Origin: Ascaphus truei
Lineage: Eukaryota; Chordata; Amphibia; Anura; Ascaphidae
NCBI GenBank assembly: GCA_036426205.1
Contig: CM071570.1
Coordinates: 138,188,356-138,252,355 of the forward strand
Length of the DNA: 64,000 nucleotides
Reading direction: 5' to 3'
The translations under genes were made by a program, and so were the position numbers. Shown here piece by piece: positions 45,390 to 57,800 of the stretch (position 1 is the first letter of the stretch; each line of letters begins with the position of its first letter). The notes under the pieces are model-generated. The model was given only the letters and a program-made list of their open reading frames with translations. It was not told the origin of the DNA and ran no database searches.

Positions 45390-45864
45390 CCACAGGCCAA
45401 TGAAAACGAAAGAGCCGCAGAGAAGGCGGTGCTAGTCATTACATCACTCTGGGATCCTGCTGGGATCCTGCAGAGGCTTCCACCGGTCTCATTTGTCTTT
45501 GTTTGCAACCTCCATGGAACAAAAGCTATTTGCAGATCAGCTGGATCTCCAATCCAACGAGGAGAAAGATCAGTTTATTTTCATTACATTCCCGTTTGCA
45601 GATAAAGCAAACTGAAAAGGGTATTGCCAAGGAGCTGTACAGCAATATATTAAAGAGTTAACAGCCATACTCATTGTGGAAAGCTAGGCTCTTGCTGAGT
45701 TATTGACCCTGGTTTCCTTGAGTCTCGTGCAATGTCTGTAATGGTTTTTTTTTGTGACTGTGAAATAGCAGCAAACTGACGTGATACATTATAGCAAGGT
45801 CAGAGGACAGCCACTGCTGTGTCCATCTTCTACTAAAGAGACCTGCAGCACCATTTGCCCAAGG
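45390..45864 (+). promoter_or_regulatory. Possible promoter and 5' UTR of the Vac8-like gene
   Basis: A CCAAT box (GCCAATGAAAACG, CCAAT near 45395) lies about 470 bp before the start codon. No splice acceptor is obvious between it and the ATG, so this may be a continuous 5' UTR. A short direct duplication (GGGATCCTGCT twice near 45450-45475) is present. There is no TATA box or CpG island. Weak evidence. Confidence 0.25.
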
Positions 45865-48800
45865 ATGGGTCGCCTGTGTGAAAGGTGTGTGCAGCTGCTG
45901 CAGGACTTTGTGAACTTTGTCAGGAGTATGTCCTCCAGGATCGTGCAGCAGATCAAGGAGTGCGTGGTCCTCTTAAGTGAATGCTGCTGCATGAAGCCCA
46001 AGGGCTCAAAGGTGAGGCAGCTTTATGAGCCCGTCCTTCAGAACCACGAGAAACAGGCTGCCCAGGAGTTCCTGGACCACATGGAGTCAGGTAAGAAGAC
46101 TGTCCCTGGGGATATCACCATCATTAACTGCAGCCCCTGGCGACCTTCTCCATTGTACTGCTTCAACATCCCTAGGATATTCCTGTGCTGTATTGCACCA
46201 ATGCAAGATCAACTGCACACAGATTCAATGGGCTTACCAGTTTTATTTGTAGTTGAGTGTAAGCATGAGATGCGCTTCTTTGCCTGTATCTGTAATGGGG
46301 ATATGTATTATTTGAATGGAATATGCTTCTATCTGAAAGATGAGCATGTTAGCAGCGATCTGTGTATCCCGGAGGACAGTGGGGGATGGGTACAGCATAT
46401 TGTGTATGCTGTTCATGTTTCTTTGCGTAGTATCCTCGGATTATTTAAATATGAGTATGTGTTCTTTGGGGGGGGTTTGCACGGTGGTTGCACAGAACAT
46501 GATCTGCTCATTGTATATAAAGCAATGAACAGAACAGTGTTGCCTAAAATTCATTCTATCTTCATGCTTACAACACAAATAAAAATATTCTAGTGTATGT
46601 TTTCTAATTAAACTGTGCTCTAACCTAAAATGTAATTTAAAAAAAATGTGTATTTAGCACAATGTAAACATAATTGTGGATTCCACGTGAACGCACATAT
46701 TCATTCACTTACTAACCATAACCTCCATTATCCATATATCCTAGTGGGTGAGAAGTGGCGAGATAATTATTACTGCTAATTCTCCTGTAATAGCAAAGGT
46801 GGAAGACTGCGTTATGGAGGGTCACCACACGTAATGATACCATGTATTTATTAACTGTTATTGGAGTTTTTTTTGCTTGGACGCAAGTAAAATATGTCAC
46901 CCTTTGTTTTGCAGAAGGAGTCTGAGGATTGTTTGGGAGATTGCAGAGAATTGTGTCATTTTGTTTAAGTGTTTCTCTTAGCATAATTTATAGGTTTAAA
47001 GCCAGTGTCAGTCTGTGTGTAAGATCTAAGTTATAGTCAAAATAAACATGTATCGGTTATTATTTGTTGACATTGATATAGAGCTTTTTATCGACATACT
47101 GATGGCATATAGTTTAACATTGTCCTCTATTCGTTGTGTGTTTAACCTCCAGAAATAATCTGTGCTCACAGATTTAACCTTGTAGCATTTTTTAAAATAA
47201 AATAGAAGCAAGAACAAAATATCTATGGAATTGCATTGCTTTCTCTTCTAAAATGTCTTTGTAGTTGTCTTATTTTATTGCAGTAAAGATGGCTATCCTT
47301 TCCACAAAGGAGATCCTGCATTGTGATGTTAGTACAATTACAGTAGTTGGCAATATTTGCTTTAGATTTTAATTGATTGGTATTTGAAGTCCCATATCTA
47401 AATAAAAATATACTAGAGAAACATTCAGGTGAATTAATATATCTGAGAGAATTAGTGCTTCAAAAAACTGATATAAAAACCATGTGTGTGCAAACTTCAC
47501 CCATCAGTGGTATGAACAGGTCTCCCAACACAAAACAGATGGTAACATCTCCATGGCAGGAAATGCACCTACTGTATTATATTGTTTATTTTGTAAAGGG
47601 CTGCATACATGGGTGGTGCTATATAAATAACACCTATATAAATAACACATATACATACTTCTGTGTAAATCTACAAACTTCTCTAAGAGGCTTGCAGGAG
47701 TCGTGATGTGCAAAATCAAATGTACTCCCCCAAATTCTAAAGAGAACGGAATTTGGCACATGACTGGATTATCCTTCTCATAAATAAATAAAAAAAAGTG
47801 TGTGTGTGCTGAGCATGCGCATTTTAAGTGAAACTTCTTTGTCTTCTTGTCACACAAATAGTTTTTGTGATGGTGATGTTTTTAATTAAAAATCAAAACA
47901 CAATTTCAGTGACAAAACACAAAGAAGTGTGACTTAGAATGCACGTGCTTGGAACTAATATATTTATACTAACAGTGAATTCTGCGTGCGCGCGACTTCG
48001 TGTATGTGAGAGAGAGAGACTGTGTGTGTGTGACTGCGTGTATGTGTGTGCGTGTGACTGCGTGTGCGTGTGTGACAGTGTGTGAGAGAGAGAGACTGTG
48101 TGTGTGTGTGACTGCGTGTGCGTGTGTGACTGTGTCTCTGCGTGTGCGTGCGACTCTGAGCGTGCGTGACTGCTTGTACGTTTGTGTCAAGTCAGTGAGT
48201 GTGTGTGTGTGTGTGTGGTGTGTGTCAGTCAGTGTGTGTGTGTCAGTCAGTGTTTGTGTGTCAGTCAGTCAGTGAGTGTGTGTCTCACTGTGTGTGTGTG
48301 TTATTCTTAGGATCCTGCCCCCTCTCTCTCCTGACTACTCACCCATCACCTTTCCCTTCCCCCCTGGCAGAGGTGCGGAGACACGGGGGTGTGTCTTTCT
48401 GAGTCCCCCGCCCGGAGCAGCCCCCACTTTCTCCCCGGCGGAGCGGAGAAGGTGTGCACAGCGGCGGCTCACAGTTGTGCTCGTGCAGGGGGGGGGGATG
48501 TGCTCGGCGGCGGCTCACGGTTGTGCTCGGCGGTGGCGGGGGTGTGCTCGGCGGTACCTCACGAGGGGGTGCTCGGCGGCGGCTCACGATTGTGCTCGGC
48601 GGCGGGGTGTGTGCTCGGCGCACAGTCAGCGGGGTGGCTCAAGGGGGGACCGGAGAGATTGGTCTGTGGCTCAAGGGTGGGACGGGAAGGCTTGGTCTGC
48701 GGCTCAAGGGGGGGGGAAGGTGGGAGGGCTTGGTCTGCGGCTCAAGGTGTGTGTGTGTGTGTGTGCGTGCGTGAGTCCCTTCCTCCTCTCTGGTGACTCC

Positions 48801-51800
48801 TGCTGGCATCTGGCAACACTGACGGCCTCATCTGCCAGCAGTGACGTCACTTCCGTCACCACTCACTTCCATCTCAAGTAAACACATGAACGTCGCTAAA
48901 GAAGTTTCACTTCAAAAATACATTATTCTATATCAAATATCGTCACAACACCACATGTACCATGAGTATAGCTTAATAGTAAGAATCCAGTTCCAATTCC
49001 AGTGTAAGCAAATCACTTTATATCTCATCATCAAGTGCTGGTACAGATAATCTCACCTGTTCCCGGCGCGAACTCCCATTGACTTGCGTTAACAGCGGAA
49101 CGGGTGCGATAAGCCATGGGATAACAGTGCGATAACCCATACTGGCACTTGATGAAAGTGCCCCTTTAAACCGTATTCGTTAAGCTGTGAGAATGCCGAT
49201 TGCAGAAAGATTGTGTGGAAAACGGCCACTCAAGTCAATGGCAGTTGTCTGTGATCGGCCCTATGACAGTTTAATTAATATGGCACCGAAATTTAGATTG
49301 CTGAGAAACATAGCAAGGACTCATTGTGGCTGCAAATTTGTATGTGCACCACTGCGCATGAAAAGGAAAGTATGGACCAGTGGAGGTCTTCAGCCAACAA
49401 TCTAAATGGCTTTATTGGACAGGAAGAGCGACGTTTCGGTCCTCACTAGGACCTCTATCAAGGTGAAGGTCTTGGTGAGAACGGAAGCATCAATCTTCCT
49501 ATCCAGAAAGCCATTTGTATTTTTAACTGACGACCAGTTGCGTGCCATACGTTCCTGTTGGTGCGCATCCCGAACCCTTGCTGCACGTGGATGTGCATCC
49601 GTGGCGGTTTTCTGAAGTATCGTGAGTGCTCCCGTTAAAAGCATTGTACACCACAGCATACATTATGGGGGTGCTTCATCAAGCTATGTTACGGGTTAAA
49701 ACACCCGAACGGACGTTACCTCCCAGTTAAGTCAATTGGCGTTAACGCTAGTTTGGGTGCGTTAACTGAGTGCCACATAAGAAAAAAATAATACTGTTAT
49801 TAAATGATTATTGAAAGTGTATTTATCATTAAAAAAAAATGAAAAGAGTAAAGAATTTGGCAGATCTCCTGACTAATTTGTTCTGCTTATAAATGGATGC
49901 AAATACACTAAGTATTTTTACACTTGAGTGTGCAGTGTTCTTGCGTTATTTTTTTCTTATTCATGGCTAGGGTTTAGTGAGAGGTCCTGTGGCTGCCGGC
50001 AGCTGTGTCAGTGATTTTCTCATTTGTGCGAGTTTCCTTGTCTGAACATAGAGTACAGTCATTTATGTTATTCTGAATCTAGACAGTTTTGTCACACAAC
50101 CTCAAGGATACATTTATTGATATAACAATGAAACAACAATAAGTATTGTGCACTGGAGTACGTCAGTTAAGCATATTGCATTGTAACAGCAACTGCTTAG
50201 ACCACAAATAAATAAATGGTGTTTACATGTATAACTCCACTTCAGAACCAGGCACGTGTCCGTGTCTTTAGCCAGGGCAGGATTTGCAGGGCCCTCAGTC
50301 AGGTTTTGGTGGTTCCAAAATGATACATAATAGCAGATTTGTATCATCATACTCCTGAGTAGAAACTACACCTGTGTGAAACTAACAAAGGGCAGCACCA
50401 AAATTTTGAACTTTTTTATTTGTTAAAGCTGCAGTCAAAGCAATATCCTACGTGGTTTTTTTTAAATAAATCTGTAATATGAAAAAATAGTTGTAGCATT
50501 TTTTCTTTTAAAAACAACTCTATATGCCATTTCTAATGTATTATAATGTATCAAGCATTTTTTGTTTCTATAGCAACCATTTACAAAGTCACATCCCCTT
50601 CCTCTTCTGATACAGGTGCTGGCACACCCCTTTTTGAGCCCTGCCTTCTCTCTACCAGTGCACCAATTGTATCTATTGACTGCCTGGTCACATGATCTTC
50701 CCCACAGAACTTTGTCATATTAATATGCAAATGCATTCCACTGACTGCAAAATACTCCTCTGCAGTAATTAGTGAACCACTGAGCTGAATCTTCGCCGAT
50801 CGATCACTGGAGAACGAATCAATCTGCAACTTAGCTAATTATTGTTGGATTGTATTGATGCACATATTAAAGGGAGGAGGAAATAAAATACAATTTAAAA
50901 AAACAGCAGCTGGACTGCTGCTTTAATTTGAGGTGAAGTCCCATATTTGCTCCATCAATTAGCAATTTTGCCAATAAATCCAGCTCAATCAGTTTGCAAG
51001 CACAATTTGCCAAGCATTAAGACAATGTGCATTGCTATTGGATAAAGACAGAGAGAACGTGGAGACATATCTGTAAACACAATTAGTTAGGCAGGGCATG
51101 TTTTGGGTACATGTTACGGCTCACATATCCAAACGATCCACTCCGTGAATACCAGCTGTCCTTCCGGGCCCCCACTTATGAGGTCCAGCTACCAGGCAAT
51201 ACGCTGACGTCACCGAGTTGCACCGCACTGGGCGTCTGACTCGTGCTGGCTCAGCAAAGTACCGCAAGTTAACCGGATAAGCTTACAGCAGTGAAAGGGG
51301 ATTCAAGCAATGTGTGCCAATATATCAATACTCCTACGCGTTTCGTTGAACCAGTCAACTTCTTCAGGGATGCTGGGGTGAAAATGTTTATTTTATCTAA
51401 AGGCAAATACAGTATGTTTGGCAGAATTTCAGGTCCCCTGAATTAATGCTCATTGATTGCTCTTATTTTCCCCACGGCATAAGTTCTTTCACAGTAGATT
51501 TATCATTTTTAGTTTAAAAAAAACCCCACCAGTTGTCGCTCTGCCGATTGAATTTGTCTGTCGGATGGGGGGTTTATTCTTTTGCGTATATGAGCTATTG
51601 TATTGCTGCCAATGGCCAATTTTAGCTTTAGAATGAACATTTGGTTGTACTCATCAGAAATCCATCTGTCGGTAAGCATATGTGGTGACAATTTTACCTT
51701 TCTGGTGATATTAACTACTAATCGGTAATGCTGTCAATTGCCATTATTTGTGAATGTAGGGATTCCAATGTTAGTATTGTGATCATGCATTAAGTACATG

Positions 51801-54800
51801 TGACTATCCGTAATTACAAACCATCCTGCCAGTAAACGGTTTTCTGATGAACATTCCCGATTTCAGAATCTCACTAACTACTTGTGAGTCCATCTTGGCT
51901 GAGCAAATGTTTTCATTTGCATCAATTTGTTTCTGGTCCATATGTATGAAGCTTGCTATTTATTATTATTTTTCTTGTCATCAGTTATTTATAACACGCC
52001 AACATATTCCGTAGCGCAGTACAATAGGGTTGGAGGCCGAAAACAATAAAATATCATATATTGTACTGTACCAGTAGATAAGGAGGGCCCTGCCCCAATG
52101 AGCTTACAATCTATAAGGAGGGGTACGTGGAAATATAGGGTATAGGGGGAGAGTGCTGTGTTTCTGATAGCTGCTTGTTATTTGAAGGCGTTTGCACTGG
52201 GATTGTGCAGAGATAGAGCTGTGAGAGCTGGGTAATTGTTATTTGAGCTTCTTACACCCGACGCTGTGTAAACAACATTAACACCCCCTCAGGTCTGGTA
52301 GACAACTCTGTCCCATTACATTGACGCAAAACTTTCATCTCATTGAACTATGTCTCCAAACAGCTCCTCCCTAACTGATTCAAAACCCCTCCCCAAATCT
52401 GTAACTCCCACAAGTGGAGTGAAACTGGCGCAAAGAGTGACACAGTCAGAATGATGCAAATTGCAGCTTTGGAGCTATCCTCCAAGCGTGCTCCAATCAC
52501 GACGCTTGATACATATAGCCCGTTGATTACAGTTGAGTTGAATTGAAAAAGTATTTTATTCAATGAAAATACCATTTCCTGAACTCCTTCCCACTCGTCT
52601 GCCTCCCAATTACCCCGCTTCCCCCGCAATAAAGTAGCTATCAGCACCTCCCCCACCCATTCACTTTAGGGCCCTGTGTTACATTTGTGTCCCAGGCCCC
52701 ATACAAGCTGGCTTATTTCACCCCAAATCAATGACCTTTGAGGACGGTCACCGTGAAATAAGCTCTAAACTGCAGAGTGTTTTACTGGCTTCAGATTAAT
52801 AACATCTACACGAAACGCAAATCTTGAATGCCATTTGGCATCTAAATGTACAACTAGACCAGTGTAAACTCCAAACAACCTTTGTTCTAAGTATTGTGTT
52901 AGTTACATTACAGAGCTTATGATAAATAGGCCTGACAGTGTTGTTTGTTCTTTGGTTGTGACATTAACTCTTTGCATTGCAAGTAGTAGTAGAATTAAAA
53001 AAAAAAAAAAAACAATCATCAAACCCTTATCTTACTGTTCAAACTGTGAAACTGTGTCGTTGGTGTATTTTACAGGACTGGAAAAGTCACCACTTGGAAA
53101 AGAAACCCTGGAAGCCCTGAGGATCTTGGCATTTTCCGAAAATGCGGATTTACAGCATTCTGCTGCACTTTACTACTTACATATGAGCCAACATAGTAAG
53201 TGCCTGTTCTCTTACAGTGACTAGGACTGCTTTACTCACTGTACAGTTCCATTTCTATAAAGTAAGTTCAATTAACTGTAATATAACTTTATTCAGACTA
53301 ACCCCATCTCTCACTAAACCACAGTATGGGTTAAGCCCTGTGTTTCTGAAGCCTCTGCTCAGGGGCTCCAACCATGCCAGGTTTTGGGAATAAAGCACTT
53401 CCACATTGGTCAATCCAACTAAAAGATCAGGGGATCAAGTCCCCCATAAAAAATAATGCCCCCCCCCCCTTTTAAAAACTTGTATTGGAAGCAGGAGATC
53501 TCTGGCGCTGAATCGAGAATGGTTTCCAGGGATACGTAACAGGTAAAGTGCCCCCGGTTTCACCCCTCCAGGGGAAACAAAATGGAGGTTTAAATATCCC
53601 ACAAGACAAGGACCAATAGGAAGCTGTCGTATTGGCTTCCTATTGGTCCGCATGAAGCAGCAGATTTAAACCTCCATGAGGAACCAGCTGCACCTTCTCC
53701 GGTAAGTGTGTCTGCATGCGGTAGAGCTCTAGAGACCCCCTGCTTCCCAGCAATGCTTTTAAACAAGTGGTGCATTTAACTAGGAATGCTCCTCTAAGTG
53801 TCCGGGAGCTTAAAAGGAATCTGTCCCCAGAGCCCAATGCAGTCTAAAGATTACCATGGTAACCTCAGATGCTAAAAATGAGTGAGCCAGATTAGAATCA
53901 TGAATTTCAAAAAGAAATTAAAGGAGCAGTTCCCCAGAGCCAAATACAGCTATTTTCAGCTACTTACCAGTGAAGTTACTGGGTTTAAATTTCTCACAGG
54001 GGAAACAAAATGGCTACCAAATCTCAGGCCAACAGGAAGCTGAAACATCATCAGTTGTGGCTTCCTATTGCATGGCCATTTAATTCCACTTTAAAAAACA
54101 ATTCATAATACAGGTAACATCAAGTATCTGAGGAACCAGGGGGATGGCTGGAACTGTAGACCGTGCGGTACAGCTCTGAGGACCCTTCCGTTCCAGTCTG
54201 TAAAAAAAAATATTCTCAGGGGGCAAAGTGTTCACATTGTATGAGTACAAGCCCTTTAGGCTTCTGGGCAGGGGGTGGGACGGGGCGGGGTTGCAGCTTT
54301 CAAGGTGAATGCTTTTAATATCCAAGATATTGGATAATACCAACTATAAAAAGCTTACATGTTGGGCTATATTTACTAAGCTGTTCCATACGACACGCTT
54401 TTATGGCGAGTTGGGCACATGGATTATCCATTTTTTTTTTATTTGTATTGAATCTTTTTGGATCGTTTAAATCCATGTGCCTAACTCATTATAAAAGCCT
54501 GTATGATTCCTCTAGGACTTCAGCTGGGGGTCCTCAAGCTGAGAGAGCCGATGGAACTGCTCTTCTTTTAAGTGACCTTAGGTATGAATTATGACTGTCC
54601 AACTGCACCTTTTTGTTCCTCTTTAGTGAGTTCCCAGCTGCCCCCAGAATACTTGGAACCATACCATGCTTTGCTGCAGTCCAGTGACTTAGAGGTTCAG
54701 CAGATGTCTTCCTTGTCCCTTGTGAACTTTCTGCTTGAAGGAAATTGTAAGTCAAAATGTTTTTACATGTAGGAAATCACATGTAAACAAAATGTGAGAG

Positions 54801-57800
54801 TCCTTTTAAGTGCAAAAAAATGCAGTTGCTACAAATAAATAAAACAAATACAGTAAAATCTTAACGTTTTTATCCTACTAATAAAATCCCGCTATTCTCT
54901 ATCTAACCACTTTAAGAAAACATGCATTATGTGCATTTTCATCAATTACATCAGCCTCCAGGTACTTTTCTTCAGTCCGTCATAAACAAACCAGCATTTC
55001 AGCATCACTGTTGCCAATGTATGCTTGTGTACATTTCAGCACCTTCAGGGAACCGCAGACAGACCATGCTTAGAACCACAATTCCATTCATATATGTCAA
55101 CTGAGTGCGGTTACTAATGTATTAGCTATTACCATCTCACCTCTCTTGTGTCCCGGGGGTACATAACATAAGTATACATAAATGTTCACAAGGCATGCAA
55201 GTAGGAAAGAGAAAATGCAGATGCTTTTGAATCACATACAAAGTATGCAAGTGGGTCACTTGATGTCCTCCCGATCCTTCAACTTCATTATGTTCTGTCT
55301 CTACTTTTTATTTTTTATTAACTGTAATTGTTGCCACGGGTTCAGCTGAGTGTTTAAGTTTGGAGACTGGTGAGTGAGCTTTACACGTACTAAATGGTCA
55401 TTTGATGTCATGACACTATTGCATCTTCTGTGCGTATGTGATGTTATGTTTCATGTTGTGATGATCACCACAATGTAAAAGTCAAGGTGGGACATGTCTC
55501 CTCTTCTTCTCTGTGATTTCATCCATACCCACGTCTTCCCAAAACAGAACATGAGGTTGCCCCATTTACTGGTTTATTCCGCATAGAAAACGACCAACGT
55601 TTCGTCTGCCACGCAGTCTTTGTCAAGGTGAAGGCTTGCGTGGCAGTCGAAACGTTGGTCATACGCTATGCTGAATAAACCACTGAATGAGAAGACCGTG
55701 TGCCTGGATATTTTTCCCTTTCCATGGGAACCTATTGGGGTCTTGCAGGGCTTTCCCTTATCTCTGTGAGCACCGGCAGCTGATACATTTTTACAAACAG
55801 ATGAGACGTGTGCCAGTCATCCGCTTGGGGTGCCCCATATACTGAGCAGTGCTAAGCCATCAGACACCTTGTGGCTCATTAAAGTGAATGGTTAACAAAA
55901 AAGGGTCTCACAACGCTGTCATGAGAATGATGTCTTAGCACCGCTTAGTAAATATGTCCCTTGATGCCTTGTACAATCCCGTCGTATAAAGATAAATAGT
56001 ACGTTTGTGATGCCGCCGATTTATTTGATTGTTTCGTCATGTGCAGTGAATAAAGAACTTGTCGTCCAGATGGGTTTACTTGAACCAGTGCTGGAGCTGC
56101 TGGAGTCCGGAGACTCTGCTGTTCAGTGTAACTCCTGTGCATGTATCATGACCCTGGCAATCTCTGGTGAGACTCTTAAATATTTAACAACAGATACTTT
56201 TAGTGTTCAGATTATACTGAAAGAAAACCAGGTTTGTAGTAAAAATGCACTTAGAATATGTTGTTAAGGCCTCCCACAGCTTTTATTAAGCCGAGTCACA
56301 ATATTATATAGTTCACAATATTAACCTGGGTGTAGTTGAAGCACTTATATTTGTTACCTTCTTTTGGTCAAAACAGCTGTCTGTGAGTAGGTTTACTGGC
56401 TATGCACTTCTTTAACACAGGCTGTGCTGATAAGCTGCTAATATGGCAGGCATAAGCTTATAGGGCTCTATGTTAAAACAGACAAGAAGCAAAAGGTGAC
56501 ACTGAGTGCTCATTTGCATAACATTACCCAGAATCCCTGGCTGCAGTGGGAGCATTGTACGCCAAAAGATAATGGGGAAAGGCAGAGTTGCAGACCTTTC
56601 TGAGACATGTGAATGTGCTCACAAGTGATATTTCTATTTGGTTTAGATACAATGTTTGCATCCAATATTTTTTATGGTAGGGGCCGTTATTTCTTCTCAC
56701 CTGTTCAGAGAGTCGTTAAATAAAATGTATGGAAGGGGCTGCTTTTGTTCCACAATACAAAGTTCAAGAAATGTCACACACAAGCGCTCTAAAATGTAAA
56801 CAGCTTGACGGTTGTGTAATCCTGCCACTCAAGTATTTGTTTTCCCCCTGTCTGACAAAGCTTTAGCTGACCCTTCAAGAACTAGTGGTGGAAAAGAAAT
56901 GTGAAAACGAGCCAAGAACCATAACAATAAAGGGTTGCCTCAGAATTAAAAGGGAAAAATAAACCTGACTGAAGTTCTAAACCAGATTCCTCTGCTGATT
57001 ACATCCGGTTTTGTATTGTATTGTATGACTTGATAGGAAAATACATAGACTTAAAAATAGATGTAAACTGTTAAATCAAGCCTTCAGCATCCACATCCGT
57101 TGAACACCGCAAAACTCATTCAACCCTTTCACTGCCATAAATAGTTTTTATCTGATACTGTGTGCTCTAATATCTAGACCAGATGAGTAGTTTAGATCAG
57201 TGGGGGGCACAGGTTTTTTTGGGGGGGGGGGCACGGGCGGTTGCAGAGGCTCTTACCCGAGGCATTTAAATGAAATGCTTGGGGATCGCGAGAGGCCTCT
57301 GCAACTCACTTACCGGGGTTCAGACGCTTTGCTGGGACGCGTCGCCATGGCAAAGTGGCATCAAATGACGCTGCGGTGTCATGTGAAGTGACGTCTGTCT
57401 CCATGACAGCAGGGTCACGCGTCGTCACGTGACCCCGCAGCGTCATTTGACGCCGCCAAACCAGGTAGGGGGGCGCAAGAGCGAGGGGGAGCAGCAGGGG
57501 GGCGCAGCGCTCCCCTGGTTTAGATGACAATCTCCTGTTTGCATGTAGAAGAGAAAGAGAGAAGGGTGTTAAAGACATTGACAGAGAATAAGGACAAGCA
57601 TGGCGAGAAAAAGAACAGATGGTAATTATAGGGAGAATTTGTACATCATAACAAGGGGACTTGAATCAATTCATTAATTAATACATTAACGAAGCAATCC
57701 ACCCTGACTAACCATTTTTTTTTTAACCGGGAGTCATCCAGATCCAAAATGTGAACGGGGACCATCCAGAGACCCTCTAGTTCCCAGAAATTATCAGTAT

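Larger units (their letters stand above)
47826..48912. mobile_element. 1.09-kb segment bounded by a perfect 15-bp inverted repeat
   Basis: AAGTGAAACTTCTTT (47826-47840) and its exact reverse complement (48898-48912) bound a TG- and GC-rich interior with two minisatellites and no transposase frame. This looks like a nonautonomous DNA transposon. No target duplication was found, so the class is open. Confidence 0.5.
46600..53075 (+). other. Large first intron of the Vac8-like gene
   Basis: No exon was recognised between the donor at 46091 and the acceptor at 53075. The intron holds an L2-like tail near 47575-47650, the element at 47826-48912, hammerhead-like hairpins at 49427 and 51331, a SINE-like repeat at 51965-52140 and otherwise AT-rich unique-looking sequence. 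Confidence 0.6.

Noticed and set aside
45781..46593. 270-codon open frame covering the first Vac8-like exon
   Set aside because: The part before 45865 starts at GTG and the part after 46090 runs past a clean donor (GTCAG|GTAAGA) into sequence without armadillo similarity; only 45865-46090 is coding.
48276..48881. 201-codon and overlapping frames rich in Gly, Arg and Ala
   Set aside because: They translate two GC-rich minisatellites and change frame freely; no domain.
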